The notes: generated by a model from the letters alone, not told the origin. Positions 8,566 through 17,699 are shown, counted from the stretch's first letter. The stretch is 64,000 bases of DNA from Lacipirellula limnantheis (GCF_007746075.1 NZ_CP036339.1:4493786-4557785); one strand, 5' to 3'. Program-made: numbers and translations.

Positions 8566-11500
8566 TCACCTGCCTAACGGCCGGCCGAAGGCGTCGGTTC
8601 TGGCGGCTTCGCGAGCGACGGGGCCGCCGCCGGCTTCGAAGTCGGTGCGGATTTGCTGAATCATTTGGTTGAAGCCGGGGAACGCCTCGGTGGCGACCTT
8701 CGGTTCGGTGAGGGTGCCGTCGACGTAGAGCTGCATCAGGTTGCCGCTCGTCTGACCGACGAACTTCTTTACAAACGGAACCGCGTACTCGCGCGGGCCA
8801 AGTTCGGCGCGGAAGGCGAGTTTGACGTGCTCGTCGAAGCCGGTTTCGCCGTAGCCGTACAGGTCGACGACGTCGCCGAGAAAGTCGATGCGATTGAGGG
8901 CGATGTGGGGCCCGTTGATGAGGAACTCGATGTTGCTCTCATCGAACGCTTTGCTGTCGGGTGCGCCGTAGCGGAGGATTTTCAGGAGGCTGACGAGAAG
9001 CGGGAGCTCGTAGATGTCGGCTTCGCGAATATGGACGTTGCCGTCGCCGGTGAGTCGAGCGAGGGAGGGGCCTTCGCCCTTGAGCCGGACGCTGCCGTCG
9101 ATCTTGCCCTTGAAGCTTTGGCGTCCGCCGAAACGCTCGACCATCAGACGATTAAGGTCGGCCCCGGCGACGGAGATTTCGGCGGCGTAGAGGGGAGTGT
9201 GAGCGAATTGGACCCAGCCATCGCTGAGCATGGCGCCGCCGTAAACGGCGCCTGAAAGGGAGCGTTCGGGCTGGTTGGTCTTCTCGGCGGCCCATTTGCC
9301 GAAGCGACATTCGCTCTCGTCGACCCACATGGGGCCTTTGACGTTGGTGAGTTGAATCCCCTGATACGCGACGCTCTCCAGATTGAGTTCGCCGGCGCTG
9401 GAGCTCTGTTGTTGGTTCGAGCTGCCGACGAGTCGGACCGAGCCGGTGACGCCTTCGACGTCGATGCCGCAATGAAGATCGGTTTGATGACATTCCAGCT
9501 GCAGATCCCAGGTCGTCTCGAGCGGAGCGATCGCGGAGGCAGGCTGGCGGAAGGCGAGCTCGCTGCCGTGCAGACCAAACGTGCCGCTGGGGCGGAGCGA
9601 GTCGATGAGGCGGCGCAGCTTTTCCGGAAGGGCGGTCATCAGCGCGGGGCGGACCTTGATGCCGTCGGCCCACAGACCGCTGAGGACGAACTCCCAACCA
9701 TGGTCGCCGTTGAATGAGCCGCGCCCATTGGCGCCGAGGGTGACGCCATCCTGGTGGCGAGCAGTCAGGCGTTCGACGGTGATTTTGCCGTCGAAATAAG
9801 TGATGACGCCCTGGACCTCCTCCATGAAGTAGGGGAAGAACTGCGGCCGGAGCGTGGCGCCGGGCTGGGGTTCGACGACGACGCCGAAGGCGGGAGCCCC
9901 CAACCCGAGCAGCTGTTTGACGTCGGCTTTGACGTTGATCGAGCCGTTGGGCTGCAACATTTTCCAACCGTTGCGAACGGCCTCGGGGACGGCCCAAAAG
10001 AGCCCTTCGTCAAGGGGCACGTGCTGGCCCTCGAAATGGAGCCAGAGCTCATGCGGACCGCCGGGCTGAGTTGGCATCAGGTGGCCATGGGCGGCGATCG
10101 TCCGCCGGCCGCCGGATTGAAAGTTCGCAAAGGTCCAACGATTGCCTTCGGCGGTGATGACGCCGCTGATTTTTTGCAGCGGATAGGGGAAGCCGTCGTA
10201 ATTAACGCGGCCGTCGGTAACGGTGAGCTGCGTGGTGATCCGCGGTTCGGCAAACGGCTGCGGGCGATCGATGCGCCAATAGTCGAGATTAAACTTGCCG
10301 GCGGGATGAATTGACGCGAGCACGGCGCGGGCCTTGCCGTTGCACGCGATTTCGATGCGCTGGTCGACGGCGGCGATGAGGCGTTCATCGACTTCGAGAT
10401 TCTCGCCGGAGATCTGCGCCCAGCCCGCGGCGCCCGGTTTGGGATCGACGACTTGGGCGACGATGTTGACCCGCTGCTCGCCGGCAAGACCGTAGAGATT
10501 GACGTCGAGCATGGGGGGTTGCGGCGGGGCGCCCGCCTTGAAGGTGAGCGAGCCGGCGCCGCCCGTGAGGCGATAAGCAAACTTGTCGGATTCGAAGGAG
10601 AGCTCGCGGCCAACGAGCGTGGCGACGGGCGACCATTTGGCGCCGTCAAACGAGGCCTGCAGCGTCGCGTCGACGATGCCGCGCGGCGAGTATTTGTCCC
10701 ACTCTTCGCGCAGGACGTTGGCGAGCTTCAGGCCGGCGCCTGCTTGCGGATTGCCAGCCATGGCTAGGGTGCGATAGAGCTCGTCGTCGAGCGGAACGTT
10801 GTCGATGCGGGCCGCGACGGCCATGCCGGCGTTGGGGGCCCAACCTTGGCGAGTGAGCGCGAGGCCGAGCGTCGAGGGTCCCCATTTACCGGTGAGGTCC
10901 TCGACCTTGATTCCTGCGGCGTCGAGTTTGATGCGGGCGGCGAGTTCGGTGATCGGTCGGGGGAGGCGGGGGTCTTCGACGCGGCCGTTGCGCAGGGCGA
11001 AGGTCGCTCCGCCGGCCGGCGCCGCCGCGACGCCGCGTTGCCAGGTAACGTTGATCGTGCCGTCGACGACGCCGCTCAGCCGCGTGCCGGCGACCACGGC
11101 GGGCAGGGCAGGGCGGATCCAGGCGACGAGTTGTTCGTCGAGTTGGATCCCTTGCATCGTCGCCGCGGCCGTGACGAGTTGCTGCGGGCCATCGAGCGTG
11201 CCGTGGAGCTCGAGCTGCTTTAGCTGCGGACCGACGGCGGTGGCTTCGATTTTGAGCGAGGGCCAGCCGCCCGGGGCCGCGGCTGGGGCGGTGGGGCTGA
11301 TGGTGAGATCGACGTCGCGGAGGATGATCGGCTGGCTGTCGGGGGCGAACTCGCTGGTGAGCGTCGCCTCGCCGCCGCGGATGACGATCGGCGGAACTGG
11401 CATGCCGCCGGGATGCCGAGGCAGGAGCTGATCGAAGTTCCAAACGCCTTCCGCCGAACGGCGGAGCCAGAGATGAGGATTCTTGACTTCGACGCGTTGA

Positions 11501-11910
11501 ATCGGCGGGACGCCGCGGACGAGCGTGGTGATTTCGACGTCGCAGACCACGAGGAGCTCGTCGACGATGAGCAGCTCGTCATGGGGCCGGCGGTCGCCGC
11601 GCGGAGCAAGTTCGACGTCGTATACAATGATGCCGCGGCCCTCGACCAGCCGAGCGCCGCCAATGCTCACTTCCAGATGGGGATAGCGCTCGCCGAGGAA
11701 AGCTTCGACGTGACGGCGGATCTCGTCGTCCATGCGGACGTACATGTAGAGACCGATCGTCACCACGCCGACCAGGGCCAGGCCGACGGCGAACTTGAAA
11801 ACGGACCAACAGGCGTTGACTAAGCGACTGACGATGGCGGCAGCTTCCTTGCTTTGGCCATGAGGAACGAGTTGTGGATTGTCACGCGCGAACAAGCGCC
11901 TGGACGGCAA
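8566..11910 (-). CDS. AsmA-like / DUF3971-type giant membrane-anchored protein
   Basis: About 1114 residues. One transmembrane helix (around residues 35-57, VFKFAVGLALVGVVTIGLY) is followed by a very long periplasmic part made of repeated beta-strand units. The last 150 residues resemble the AsmA C-terminal domain (GDGNVHIREADIYELPLL). AsmA/TamB-type proteins are thought to form hydrophobic grooves that carry lipids between inner and outer membrane; that role is inferred from the family. The start is uncertain: the only in-frame start codons before the membrane helix are TTG codons (11910 or about 11890), neither with a good ribosome site, and a dispersed repeat begins nine bases further upstream. 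Confidence 0.8.
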   Translation of the reverse strand: MPSRRLFARDNPQLVPHGQSKEAAAIVSRLVNACWSVFKFAVGLALVGVVTIGLYMYVRMDDEIRRHVEAFLGERYPHLEVSIGGARLVEGRGIIVYDVELAPRGDRRPHDELLIVDELLVVCDVEITTLVRGVPPIQRVEVKNPHLWLRRSAEGVWNFDQLLPRHPGGMPVPPIVIRGGEATLTSEFAPDSQPIILRDVDLTISPTAPAAAPGGWPSLKIEATAVGPQLKQLELHGTLDGPQQLVTAAATMQGIQLDEQLVAWIRPALPAVVAGTRLSGVVDGTINVTWQRGVAAAPAGGATFALRNGRVEDPRLPRPITELAARIKLDAAGIKVEDLTGKWGPSTLGLALTRQGWAPNAGMAVAARIDNVPLDDELYRTLAMAGNPQAGAGLKLANVLREEWDKYSPRGIVDATLQASFDGAKWSPVATLVGRELSFESDKFAYRLTGGAGSLTFKAGAPPQPPMLDVNLYGLAGEQRVNIVAQVVDPKPGAAGWAQISGENLEVDERLIAAVDQRIEIACNGKARAVLASIHPAGKFNLDYWRIDRPQPFAEPRITTQLTVTDGRVNYDGFPYPLQKISGVITAEGNRWTFANFQSGGRRTIAAHGHLMPTQPGGPHELWLHFEGQHVPLDEGLFWAVPEAVRNGWKMLQPNGSINVKADVKQLLGLGAPAFGVVVEPQPGATLRPQFFPYFMEEVQGVITYFDGKITVERLTARHQDGVTLGANGRGSFNGDHGWEFVLSGLWADGIKVRPALMTALPEKLRRLIDSLRPSGTFGLHGSELAFRQPASAIAPLETTWDLQLECHQTDLHCGIDVEGVTGSVRLVGSSNQQQSSSAGELNLESVAYQGIQLTNVKGPMWVDESECRFGKWAAEKTNQPERSLSGAVYGGAMLSDGWVQFAHTPLYAAEISVAGADLNRLMVERFGGRQSFKGKIDGSVRLKGEGPSLARLTGDGNVHIREADIYELPLLVSLLKILRYGAPDSKAFDESNIEFLINGPHIALNRIDFLGDVVDLYGYGETGFDEHVKLAFRAELGPREYAVPFVKKFVGQTSGNLMQLYVDGTLTEPKVATEAFPGFNQMIQQIRTDFEAGGGPVAREAARTDAFGRPLGR

Positions 11911-11918
11911 GGCCGCGC

Positions 11919-11990
11919 GTCATTCTGAGCGCCGCGAAGAATCTGGACGCACGCTTGAGACGCTAGATTCTTCGCGCTGCTCCGCATGAC
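11919..11990. repeat. dispersed imperfect inverted repeat, copy 2
   Basis: Arms at 11919-11944 and 11965-11990 pair over 26 positions with four mismatches and a 20-base loop. The left arm begins GTCATTCTGAGCGCCGCGAA, nearly the same as at 6905. It lies directly before the putative start of the AsmA-like gene. Confidence 0.75.
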
Positions 11991-12063
11991 GAGGCGCCGG
12001 ACCGAACGCGGCAATATCGGCGTAAACTAAGCGGCGGATAGTAGATGCGGCGGGCGGCGTCGG

Positions 12064-13131
12064 TCAAGACAATACGCCCCGACGCAGCGATAGCACGGCC
12101 GGCTCGGGTCGGACGGCGCGGATGTCGCCGGGCAGATTGAGCGGCGACGCGATTTCCGGAGACTGGGCGAAGTGGGTCAGCTGTCGCCACCAGGCACGGG
12201 TCATCGCCTGCTCGGGCCATCTCGCTTCGCGCCAAGCCAAGCGGAGGGCTTCGCTTGCTAGCAACGGGGGCTGGCTGGCAAGCGGAACGACGTGCAGGCG
12301 AAGCTCGGTGACGTGCCTGGCGGCATTGCGCTCCAGTCGCGGGTGGCAGCTTTGCAGCAAGTCGGCCGCGAGCGCCGTGATTAGCGATTCGGCCTCGGCA
12401 GCTTGCTCGGCTGCGCGCAGGAGGGCGGGCGTCGCGCTGGGACCAAAGTGCTGCGTGATTAACGGCAGAATGTCGCAACGAATGGCGTTGCGCATCGCGA
12501 TTTCCGCGTCGGAATTGGTAGCATCCTCGCGCCATCGCTGGCCGAGAGCTTGCAAATACGACTCGATCTCCGCGCGGCTCACCGCGAGCAGGGGACGCAC
12601 GATCGCGACGCTTGGCGAAAGAGTTCGCGTCGCCGGCATGCCCGCGAGACCGCGGAGGCCCGAGCCGCGGAGCAGGCGGAAGAGAATCGTTTCGACCTGA
12701 TCGTCGCGATGATGGCCCAGCGCCACAAAGCGGGCTCCGAGCGTTTCGGCCATCCGCGTCAGCATCTCGTAGCGGGTCGCGCGGGCCGCCTCTTCCATGC
12801 CGTCGCCCCGGACTGCGGCAATGGCGCCGACATTGGCTTTTTCGATGAATAGCGGAACCTGCAGCTGGCGGCACTGCTGGGCGAGCCATTCGGCGTCGCC
12901 GGCGGACTCGGCGCCCCGCAGCGAATGATCGACGTGACCGACGAAGAGTTGGCCGGCGCCGGCGACTTGCTGCTTGGCAGCCGCGATGGCCCGCAAGAGT
13001 GCCATGCTATCGGCCCCGCCCGAGACGGCGACCAGTACATGGACGTCGCGCCAAGCCTGCGCAGGCCAAGCGGCGAGGAGTCGTGCGGGGAGGTCGGCGT
13101 TGTCGCGCGGCGCGGGCATGCGATCCAGCAT
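12064..13131 (-). CDS. tilS: tRNA(Ile)-lysidine synthase
   Basis: TilS changes cytidine 34 of the AUA-reading tRNA-Ile to lysidine with ATP and lysine; it is essential in most bacteria. The PP-loop motif SGGADS is at residues 37-42, and GHHRDDQVET follows further on, as expected. The length of 355 residues covers the N-terminal catalytic domain and a short substrate-binding and C-terminal part. The ATG at 13129-13131 is used; a second ATG four codons later is an alternative. It is divergent from the BBP7 gene, sharing a 156-base promoter region. Confidence 0.93.
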   Translation of the reverse strand: MLDRMPAPRDNADLPARLLAAWPAQAWRDVHVLVAVSGGADSMALLRAIAAAKQQVAGAGQLFVGHVDHSLRGAESAGDAEWLAQQCRQLQVPLFIEKANVGAIAAVRGDGMEEAARATRYEMLTRMAETLGARFVALGHHRDDQVETILFRLLRGSGLRGLAGMPATRTLSPSVAIVRPLLAVSRAEIESYLQALGQRWREDATNSDAEIAMRNAIRCDILPLITQHFGPSATPALLRAAEQAAEAESLITALAADLLQSCHPRLERNAARHVTELRLHVVPLASQPPLLASEALRLAWREARWPEQAMTRAWWRQLTHFAQSPEIASPLNLPGDIRAVRPEPAVLSLRRGVLS

Positions 13132-13287
13132 ATCTGCGGAGCTACCTCATCCCAAGCGCGTGCTTGCGCTAGACTTCCGGCATTGACCGAAATTCGCGCG
13201 ATTTCTATTAAAGTCTTCCAGTCGGGCGTCCGACGGCGTCGGTCCATGCGCTCTGCGCCCCCCCCAATTGTTGATCGCTGAGCCGCC

Positions 13288-14562
13288 ATGACTCATCAAC
13301 TCCACCAGCATCGAGCGCTGCTACGCGGCTGCGCGTTCGGCCTGTGCGCGATCGCGGCGGCGGCGTTGGCCGGTGGGTGGGAGCGCGCCGCCGCGCAAGT
13401 GATGATGGGCTCGGACGGAGCGGTTCATCTCGACGCCATCGGCGACGTGCCGCAGACGCCCCCGATTATCGTCCAGCAGCAGCCAGAGTTGGTTGGTCCG
13501 TCGATGATTGGCCAGCCGCTGGTCGGGCAACCGATGATGGGCGCGTCGACCGTCGCCGGCGTCGTGCCATGGCAATCGGCGATCGGCGGCGCCCCCCAGC
13601 CTTACGGCGCGTGCGGCGTGCCGTTTGTGCCGTGCGCCCCCATCGCGGCGGCGGTGCAACAACAGCCGCTGCCTATTTTGTTTTCATTCTTCGGCGAGTT
13701 TCTCTATCTGAAGCCTTCGGGACTCGACGTCGTCCACGCCCAACAACAGTTCTTGCCAACGGTCCCTTTCGGACAAATTGCGTCGACCGACTTCGACTAC
13801 GAACCCGGGGTGCGGATCGGGGGCGACATGGCAGTCAGTGCGCACTCAAGCATTGCTGCGTCGTACACCTTTTTTGAAAGCGACACCTCTAGCAGCCTTG
13901 GCCCGCCCACCGTACTCGGGGTAACCGGCGAGGTTGGCTCGCTCGTGCAAGCGCCGAATATCGGCATCCTTGGCGCCGACGCCGGCGTCAACGCCACGAG
14001 CGAATTTGACTTTCAACTTGGCGACCTGGAGTACCGGACGCGGTTGCGACAGGGCCAGCAGTACTGGATCAATGGCGGCGTCGGCCTGCGCTACGGTCAG
14101 CTCGAACAGTCGTTCTTTCAAACCGGCGACTTCGACGTCGTCGGCGTCGTCAACACGAACTCGACGGTCGACTTCAACGGCGGCGGCGTGAAGTTCGCCC
14201 TCGACGGCGGACGCAACATCGGCAGCCGCGGCTTTTCGCTGTACGGCCGCACGAGCCTCTCGCCGCTGGCGGGCAGCTACCGGTCGACGTATTCGATGTT
14301 CAACGACGACCTCGACGCCACGCTCGTCCAAGCGAACTGGAAAGAAGACCGCATCACGACGCTGCTCGACTACGAAGTCGGCCTGGCCTGGGTGGGCCCG
14401 CGCGGCCGCTGGCGGTTTGCGGCGGGGTACACGCAGTCGTTCTGGTTCAACGCCGTGACGACCGCCGAGTACATCGATGCCGTGCAAACGAGCCATTACG
14501 GCGGGGCGTCGGACACGATCATGCTCAACGGACTGACCGCGCGGGTGGAGCACCTGTGGTAG
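13288..14562 (+). CDS. BBP7 family outer-membrane beta-barrel protein
   Basis: A 424-residue exported protein. Residues 1 to about 36 form a signal peptide ending near RAAAQ. A Pro/Gln-rich linker with repeated short MIGQP/VGQPMMG units follows, then a region of alternating aromatic strands (FFGEFLYLKP near the start of the barrel, VGLAWVGPRGRWRFAAGY near the end). This layout is that of the planctomycete BBP7 proteins, predicted outer-membrane barrels expanded in this phylum. Function is unknown. The gene is followed by tRNA-Leu. Confidence 0.85.
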   Translation: MTHQLHQHRALLRGCAFGLCAIAAAALAGGWERAAAQVMMGSDGAVHLDAIGDVPQTPPIIVQQQPELVGPSMIGQPLVGQPMMGASTVAGVVPWQSAIGGAPQPYGACGVPFVPCAPIAAAVQQQPLPILFSFFGEFLYLKPSGLDVVHAQQQFLPTVPFGQIASTDFDYEPGVRIGGDMAVSAHSSIAASYTFFESDTSSSLGPPTVLGVTGEVGSLVQAPNIGILGADAGVNATSEFDFQLGDLEYRTRLRQGQQYWINGGVGLRYGQLEQSFFQTGDFDVVGVVNTNSTVDFNGGGVKFALDGGRNIGSRGFSLYGRTSLSPLAGSYRSTYSMFNDDLDATLVQANWKEDRITTLLDYEVGLAWVGPRGRWRFAAGYTQSFWFNAVTTAEYIDAVQTSHYGGASDTIMLNGLTARVEHLW

Positions 14563-14745
14563 GACAGTTCGGGGAACCGCCTGAATGCCGCCCAGCCCGG
14601 CCGCCTCGGCATTTCCCCGGCGTTGCCACGGCATTACCCCACCGCTGCCGGCGATTCGACGACTGAATTCGCCCGGCGCCAATTGACGCCGGCGCCATTC
14701 AACGTAAGTTAATGAGATGCCTCCGACCCACGGTCGGGCCCCTCA

Positions 14746-14829
14746 GCCGGAGTGGCGGAATTGGCAGACGCGCTGGACTCAAAATCCAGTGCCCGCAAGG
14801 GCGTGCCGGTTCAAGTCCGGCCTCCGGTA
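14746..14829 (+). tRNA. tRNA-Leu (anticodon CAA)
   Basis: An 84-nt class II tRNA. The acceptor stem GCCGGAG pairs with CTCCGGT, the anticodon arm CTGGA/TCCAG has the loop CTCAAAA, giving anticodon CAA, and a variable arm CCGCAAGG and T arm with GGTTCAAGTCC follow. CCA is not encoded. The 3' half from 14776 belongs to the 57-bp direct repeat and is supplied by the integrated element. Confidence 0.97.
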
Positions 14830-14832
14830 CTT
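14776..14832 (+). repeat. attachment site, left (attL/tRNA side)
   Basis: 57 bases identical to 25904-25960, beginning GACTCAAAATCC in the anticodon loop and ending three bases past the tRNA discriminator base. The core of recombination must lie inside it. Confidence 0.93.
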
Positions 14833-14845
14833 ACTGGGTAACGAC

Positions 14846-16042
14846 TTACGTCGATTGCCCGCTCTTGGCGAATGGCTCATTTTCGCCCCTGCTACCTAGC
14901 TTGCTACCTGCCGCCCGCCATAACTCATCGGCGGTCGCTTGGGCGTTCACGCCGACGTAGAACCGCATCGTGGTCCCAATGTCGGTGTGCCGCATCAGTT
15001 CCTTGAGCACTGGCGGCATAACGCGACGACTCCAGCGGAAGCCAAACGCCCGCCTTAAGTCGTGAGCACTGGCGAACTTGTTGACCGTCTCAGGATCGCC
15101 GTCGCCGTCGACCTTGGTTCGCGTGCCGACGATAACGCCCGCCTTCTCGCCGATGGCAGACACCACGGGACCAATCGAGTCGCGCGTAGGGGCGTAGGGT
15201 TGCCCGTCCTTCGTCAGCGGTTGGAAGACTCGCCCCCGCCGCTGGTCCATCGGCACGGTCTCCAGCAGTTCCGCGAACTCGGGCGCCATCGGCAGAGTCC
15301 GGTGGGTGTTCGCTTTCTCCGCCGACGCATCGACCCGCAGCATGGGGTGACGCCCGCTGTAGTCGACCACGATGGCGTCGGGCGCATCATCCCACCGTAG
15401 GACCAGGGATTCCGCGAGCCGCAATCCTGACGCATCCAATCCCCTCAGATAGAACCGCCACGACTCCGCAGCCGCTTCGCCTACAACCTTGGGAACAGCA
15501 GCGAGCATCCGGTCGAACTCTTCGCCGCTGACCGCGCGACCACGGGCGCCCTTCGATTGCTTGATGCGGTCGAACTGCGGGAGCGTCAGCAGCAGCCCCT
15601 GCCGATGAGCCCAACGGAACGCCACTTTGAGTTGCCGCAGATGCCGTGCGATGGTCGCCGCCGATAGATGCTGATTGCGGAGCGCGACCACGAACGCCGT
15701 CAGCTTCGCCGTGGTGCAATCCGCGAGACGCTGCGGGGCGACGGTCCGCTCGAATACATTGAGCGTCGCCGAGTAGTTGCCCGCCGTGCTTTCCTTCATG
15801 CCGTCCAGCACGTCAACGTCATAGCGGTCTCTGAAAGCCTCCCACGTCATCCGCTGACGCTTCTGGTATCGACCCTCCCGCAACTCCGCTTCCCACACAG
15901 CAGCCGCCTTGAGCGCCTTCGTGTGGTTCGCCGTGCCGCTCGTCCGCCAGACTTGCTTGCCGGTCTCAGGGTCGACGTACCTCATCGCTAGATTCGTTCT
16001 GCCCTTTTGTCGGCAGATGTGTACTTTGATTTCTTCGCTCAT
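14846..16042 (-). CDS. int: tyrosine recombinase / integrase (tRNA-proximal)
   Basis: A 398-residue site-specific recombinase of the phage integrase family, expected to move the element in and out of tRNA-Leu. The N-terminal part (about 1-60) resembles an arm-binding domain, then a SAM-like core-binding domain, then the catalytic domain. Catalytic signatures are the first Arg in ASGLRLAES, HDLRRAF (His-x-x-Arg) and MRHTDIGTTMRFY (His and the nucleophile Tyr). Two adjacent ATG codons are present; the second, at 16040-16042, has better spacing from the GGAGGA ribosome site. The stop lies 14 bases from the attachment repeat, the usual integrase location. Confidence 0.93.
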   Translation of the reverse strand: MSEEIKVHICRQKGRTNLAMRYVDPETGKQVWRTSGTANHTKALKAAAVWEAELREGRYQKRQRMTWEAFRDRYDVDVLDGMKESTAGNYSATLNVFERTVAPQRLADCTTAKLTAFVVALRNQHLSAATIARHLRQLKVAFRWAHRQGLLLTLPQFDRIKQSKGARGRAVSGEEFDRMLAAVPKVVGEAAAESWRFYLRGLDASGLRLAESLVLRWDDAPDAIVVDYSGRHPMLRVDASAEKANTHRTLPMAPEFAELLETVPMDQRRGRVFQPLTKDGQPYAPTRDSIGPVVSAIGEKAGVIVGTRTKVDGDGDPETVNKFASAHDLRRAFGFRWSRRVMPPVLKELMRHTDIGTTMRFYVGVNAQATADELWRAAGSKLGSRGENEPFAKSGQST

Positions 16043-16093
16043 CATTCCTCCAGGGGGTTAGGATTCCCGCCGCCTGCCCACGACGGGGTATCG

Positions 16094-16993
16094 CTACAGA
16101 AACGCAAACTCGTCTGGGTTGAACTCGACAACTGGCGCCGCTTTCGACTCCTCCCGCAACGTTGGCGGCATTGGCGCCGCGGCACTCGTCAACCGTGCGT
16201 CATAATGCTGGCCGAACACTTGGGGCGAACTATGCCCCAAGTGCTTGCCGCCGGCGCCAGGCTGCACCAATTCGACGTAACTGCCGCTGGCACGTCGCAG
16301 CCACTTAAACGTCCCGCGAAACACTCCCGCCGATCGGGCGATGTCCTTGAACTGCTTGCAGAACCGCGGACAGTTAGCCCCTCCCGGCCAGCGTGTCGCC
16401 TGATCGAACGGGATGCGGTTCAACAGTTCGATGGTCGACGGATGCAACCGGACGGTGACAGACTGCCCGGTCTTCTGCTGAATGACGCGAGCGGAGCCAT
16501 CGTCGCGAATCCAACTCTTGCGGAAGTTCCACACGTCGCCCCGCCGCAAGCCCGTATCCCACGCCAGGGCGATGACGGCCGGCCAATAAACCCGACGGCA
16601 AACGCCCGTCTTCATGGGGTAGGGCTTGCACTTGTGGGACTGAGCTAGAATCGCCTTCGCCTCCTCCACGGTAAAACAGTCGATGACGAGCGCCGGACAC
16701 TTCGGCCGCTTGATTCTCCGCGGCACGGGGTACGGCACGAGGTCCAGGTCCGCCGCCGCGTTCCACAAGGCCAGCACGTCGCTGCGGTAGCTTCGCACCG
16801 TGCGGGGTGACGTTTCCGACGGCCACGACGACAGGAACCGATTCACCAGGATCTCGTTGAAACAGTCCTCCAGCGAATCGCTTTGAGCAAACGTCGCCAG
16901 TCGATCGCTGGTCCAGGTGAGCCGCTTGGCGTAAAGATCGGAAACGTCGCGGGCGGCAATGTAGCGTTCGACGAACTCTGAAATCTGGCTCAT
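16094..16993 (-). CDS. second tyrosine recombinase-like protein
   Basis: A 299-residue protein with a core-binding helical domain (RTVRSYRSDVLALW) and a catalytic domain. Recognisable are the first Arg in DTGLRRGDVW, a beta-hairpin Lys in QQKTGQ, and HLGHSSPQVFGQHY with the late His and Tyr. The HxxR box reads KWLR, so its His is replaced by Lys, a change tolerated in some family members. The start ATG overlaps the stop of the upstream 137-residue gene as ATGA, indicating translational coupling. It may be a directionality or resolvase-type partner of the first integrase, or an inactive copy; the sequence does not decide. Confidence 0.82.
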   Translation of the reverse strand: MSQISEFVERYIAARDVSDLYAKRLTWTSDRLATFAQSDSLEDCFNEILVNRFLSSWPSETSPRTVRSYRSDVLALWNAAADLDLVPYPVPRRIKRPKCPALVIDCFTVEEAKAILAQSHKCKPYPMKTGVCRRVYWPAVIALAWDTGLRRGDVWNFRKSWIRDDGSARVIQQKTGQSVTVRLHPSTIELLNRIPFDQATRWPGGANCPRFCKQFKDIARSAGVFRGTFKWLRRASGSYVELVQPGAGGKHLGHSSPQVFGQHYDARLTSAAAPMPPTLREESKAAPVVEFNPDEFAFL

Positions 16994-17403
16994 ACTCGCC
17001 CTCCCGCCTTCGGCTGAACAAGGTACGGCGAGCCATCGCAAAACATGTGCATGATCTCCAGGCTGGTTGCAATCAGCGACGGACGAACAAACCCGCAATG
17101 GGCGAGCGTGTTCGCATAGCCGACGATCTCTTCCAGCCAATCGAATCCGAACTTCTCAAGTTGACCGGCTTTGCGTAGAGCGTGAGCCATTTCGCCGGGT
17201 GTCCGCCGGCACTTCTTTTTTGCGAACTTCACGCCCCAGTACTCACACTCCGCGGCCAGGAACACCCGCACGGCTTCGCGAAGATGACAGCCGGCTTCGA
17301 TTAGCCGATTGGATTCAAGGGCGGTTTGCGACTTAAACAGCAGTGCTCGGGCGTTGCACTCGACGGGGCGATGGTGCAACTCGCGGACGGCCAGCATGAC
17401 CAT
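16990..17403 (-). CDS. hypothetical helical protein, possibly HEPN-like
   Basis: A 137-residue, mainly helical protein. The arrangement LIEAGCHLREAVRVFLAAEC followed by a second helix with YANTLAHCGF loosely recalls HEPN-type domains, but the RX4-6H ribonuclease motif is not clear, so this is only a suggestion. The ATG at 17401-17403 is preceded by AAAGG, itself part of a GGGAAAGGTTTCCC palindrome that could hide the ribosome site. It is the first gene of the recombinase operon and is coupled to the second recombinase by an ATGA overlap. Confidence 0.6.
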   Translation of the reverse strand: MVMLAVRELHHRPVECNARALLFKSQTALESNRLIEAGCHLREAVRVFLAAECEYWGVKFAKKKCRRTPGEMAHALRKAGQLEKFGFDWLEEIVGYANTLAHCGFVRPSLIATSLEIMHMFCDGSPYLVQPKAGGRV

Positions 17404-17457
17404 GGGAAACCTTTCCCGGCGCCGTCAGGCAGATAAGGGGCGGCCGGCAGTTCGACC

Positions 17458-17481
17458 GGAGGTGGCAAATTTACCACCTCC
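17458..17481. promoter_or_regulatory. palindromic operator candidate 1
   Basis: Arms GGAGGTGG and CCACCTCC surround an AAATTT core in a 24-base nearly perfect palindrome. It lies 55 bases before the first codon of the recombinase operon. A shorter palindrome with the same GTGGCAAATTT half recurs at 17700-17715, as expected for two sites of one dimeric regulator. Confidence 0.6.
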
Positions 17482-17522
17482 GATTTCCCCACCGACCGCC
17501 GACAACCCGACGACGCACAAAA

Positions 17523-17640
17523 TGACCGTAGGCCCGGCAACGCTGTTAGTAAGGAGTTCAGAGACTCCCCCACGCACCTTGCTCCCCGCCAACGCGGATC
17601 ACAGCTTGGGTGCGCGGCAACGCGGCCGGGCCTACGGTCA
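17523..17640. repeat. 118-bp segment with perfect 16-bp terminal inverted repeats
   Basis: TGACCGTAGGCCCGGC at 17523-17538 is repeated exactly in inverse orientation at 17625-17640. The enclosed 86 bases have no gene. It could be a non-autonomous MITE-like insertion, a long hairpin in the RNA, or part of the control region. No target-site duplication is obvious at the edges. Confidence 0.65.
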
Positions 17641-17699
17641 GATTTAGAAATCATCAGGTTGTCCTCTGAAACCGCTTACTAAGGCGGGTCGATAGCTTG

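Noticed and set aside
11820..12014. 64-codon minus-strand frame ending in MAKARKLPPSSVA
   Set aside because: It crosses the dispersed repeat and overlaps the AsmA-like gene; more likely a by-product of the unclear start region.
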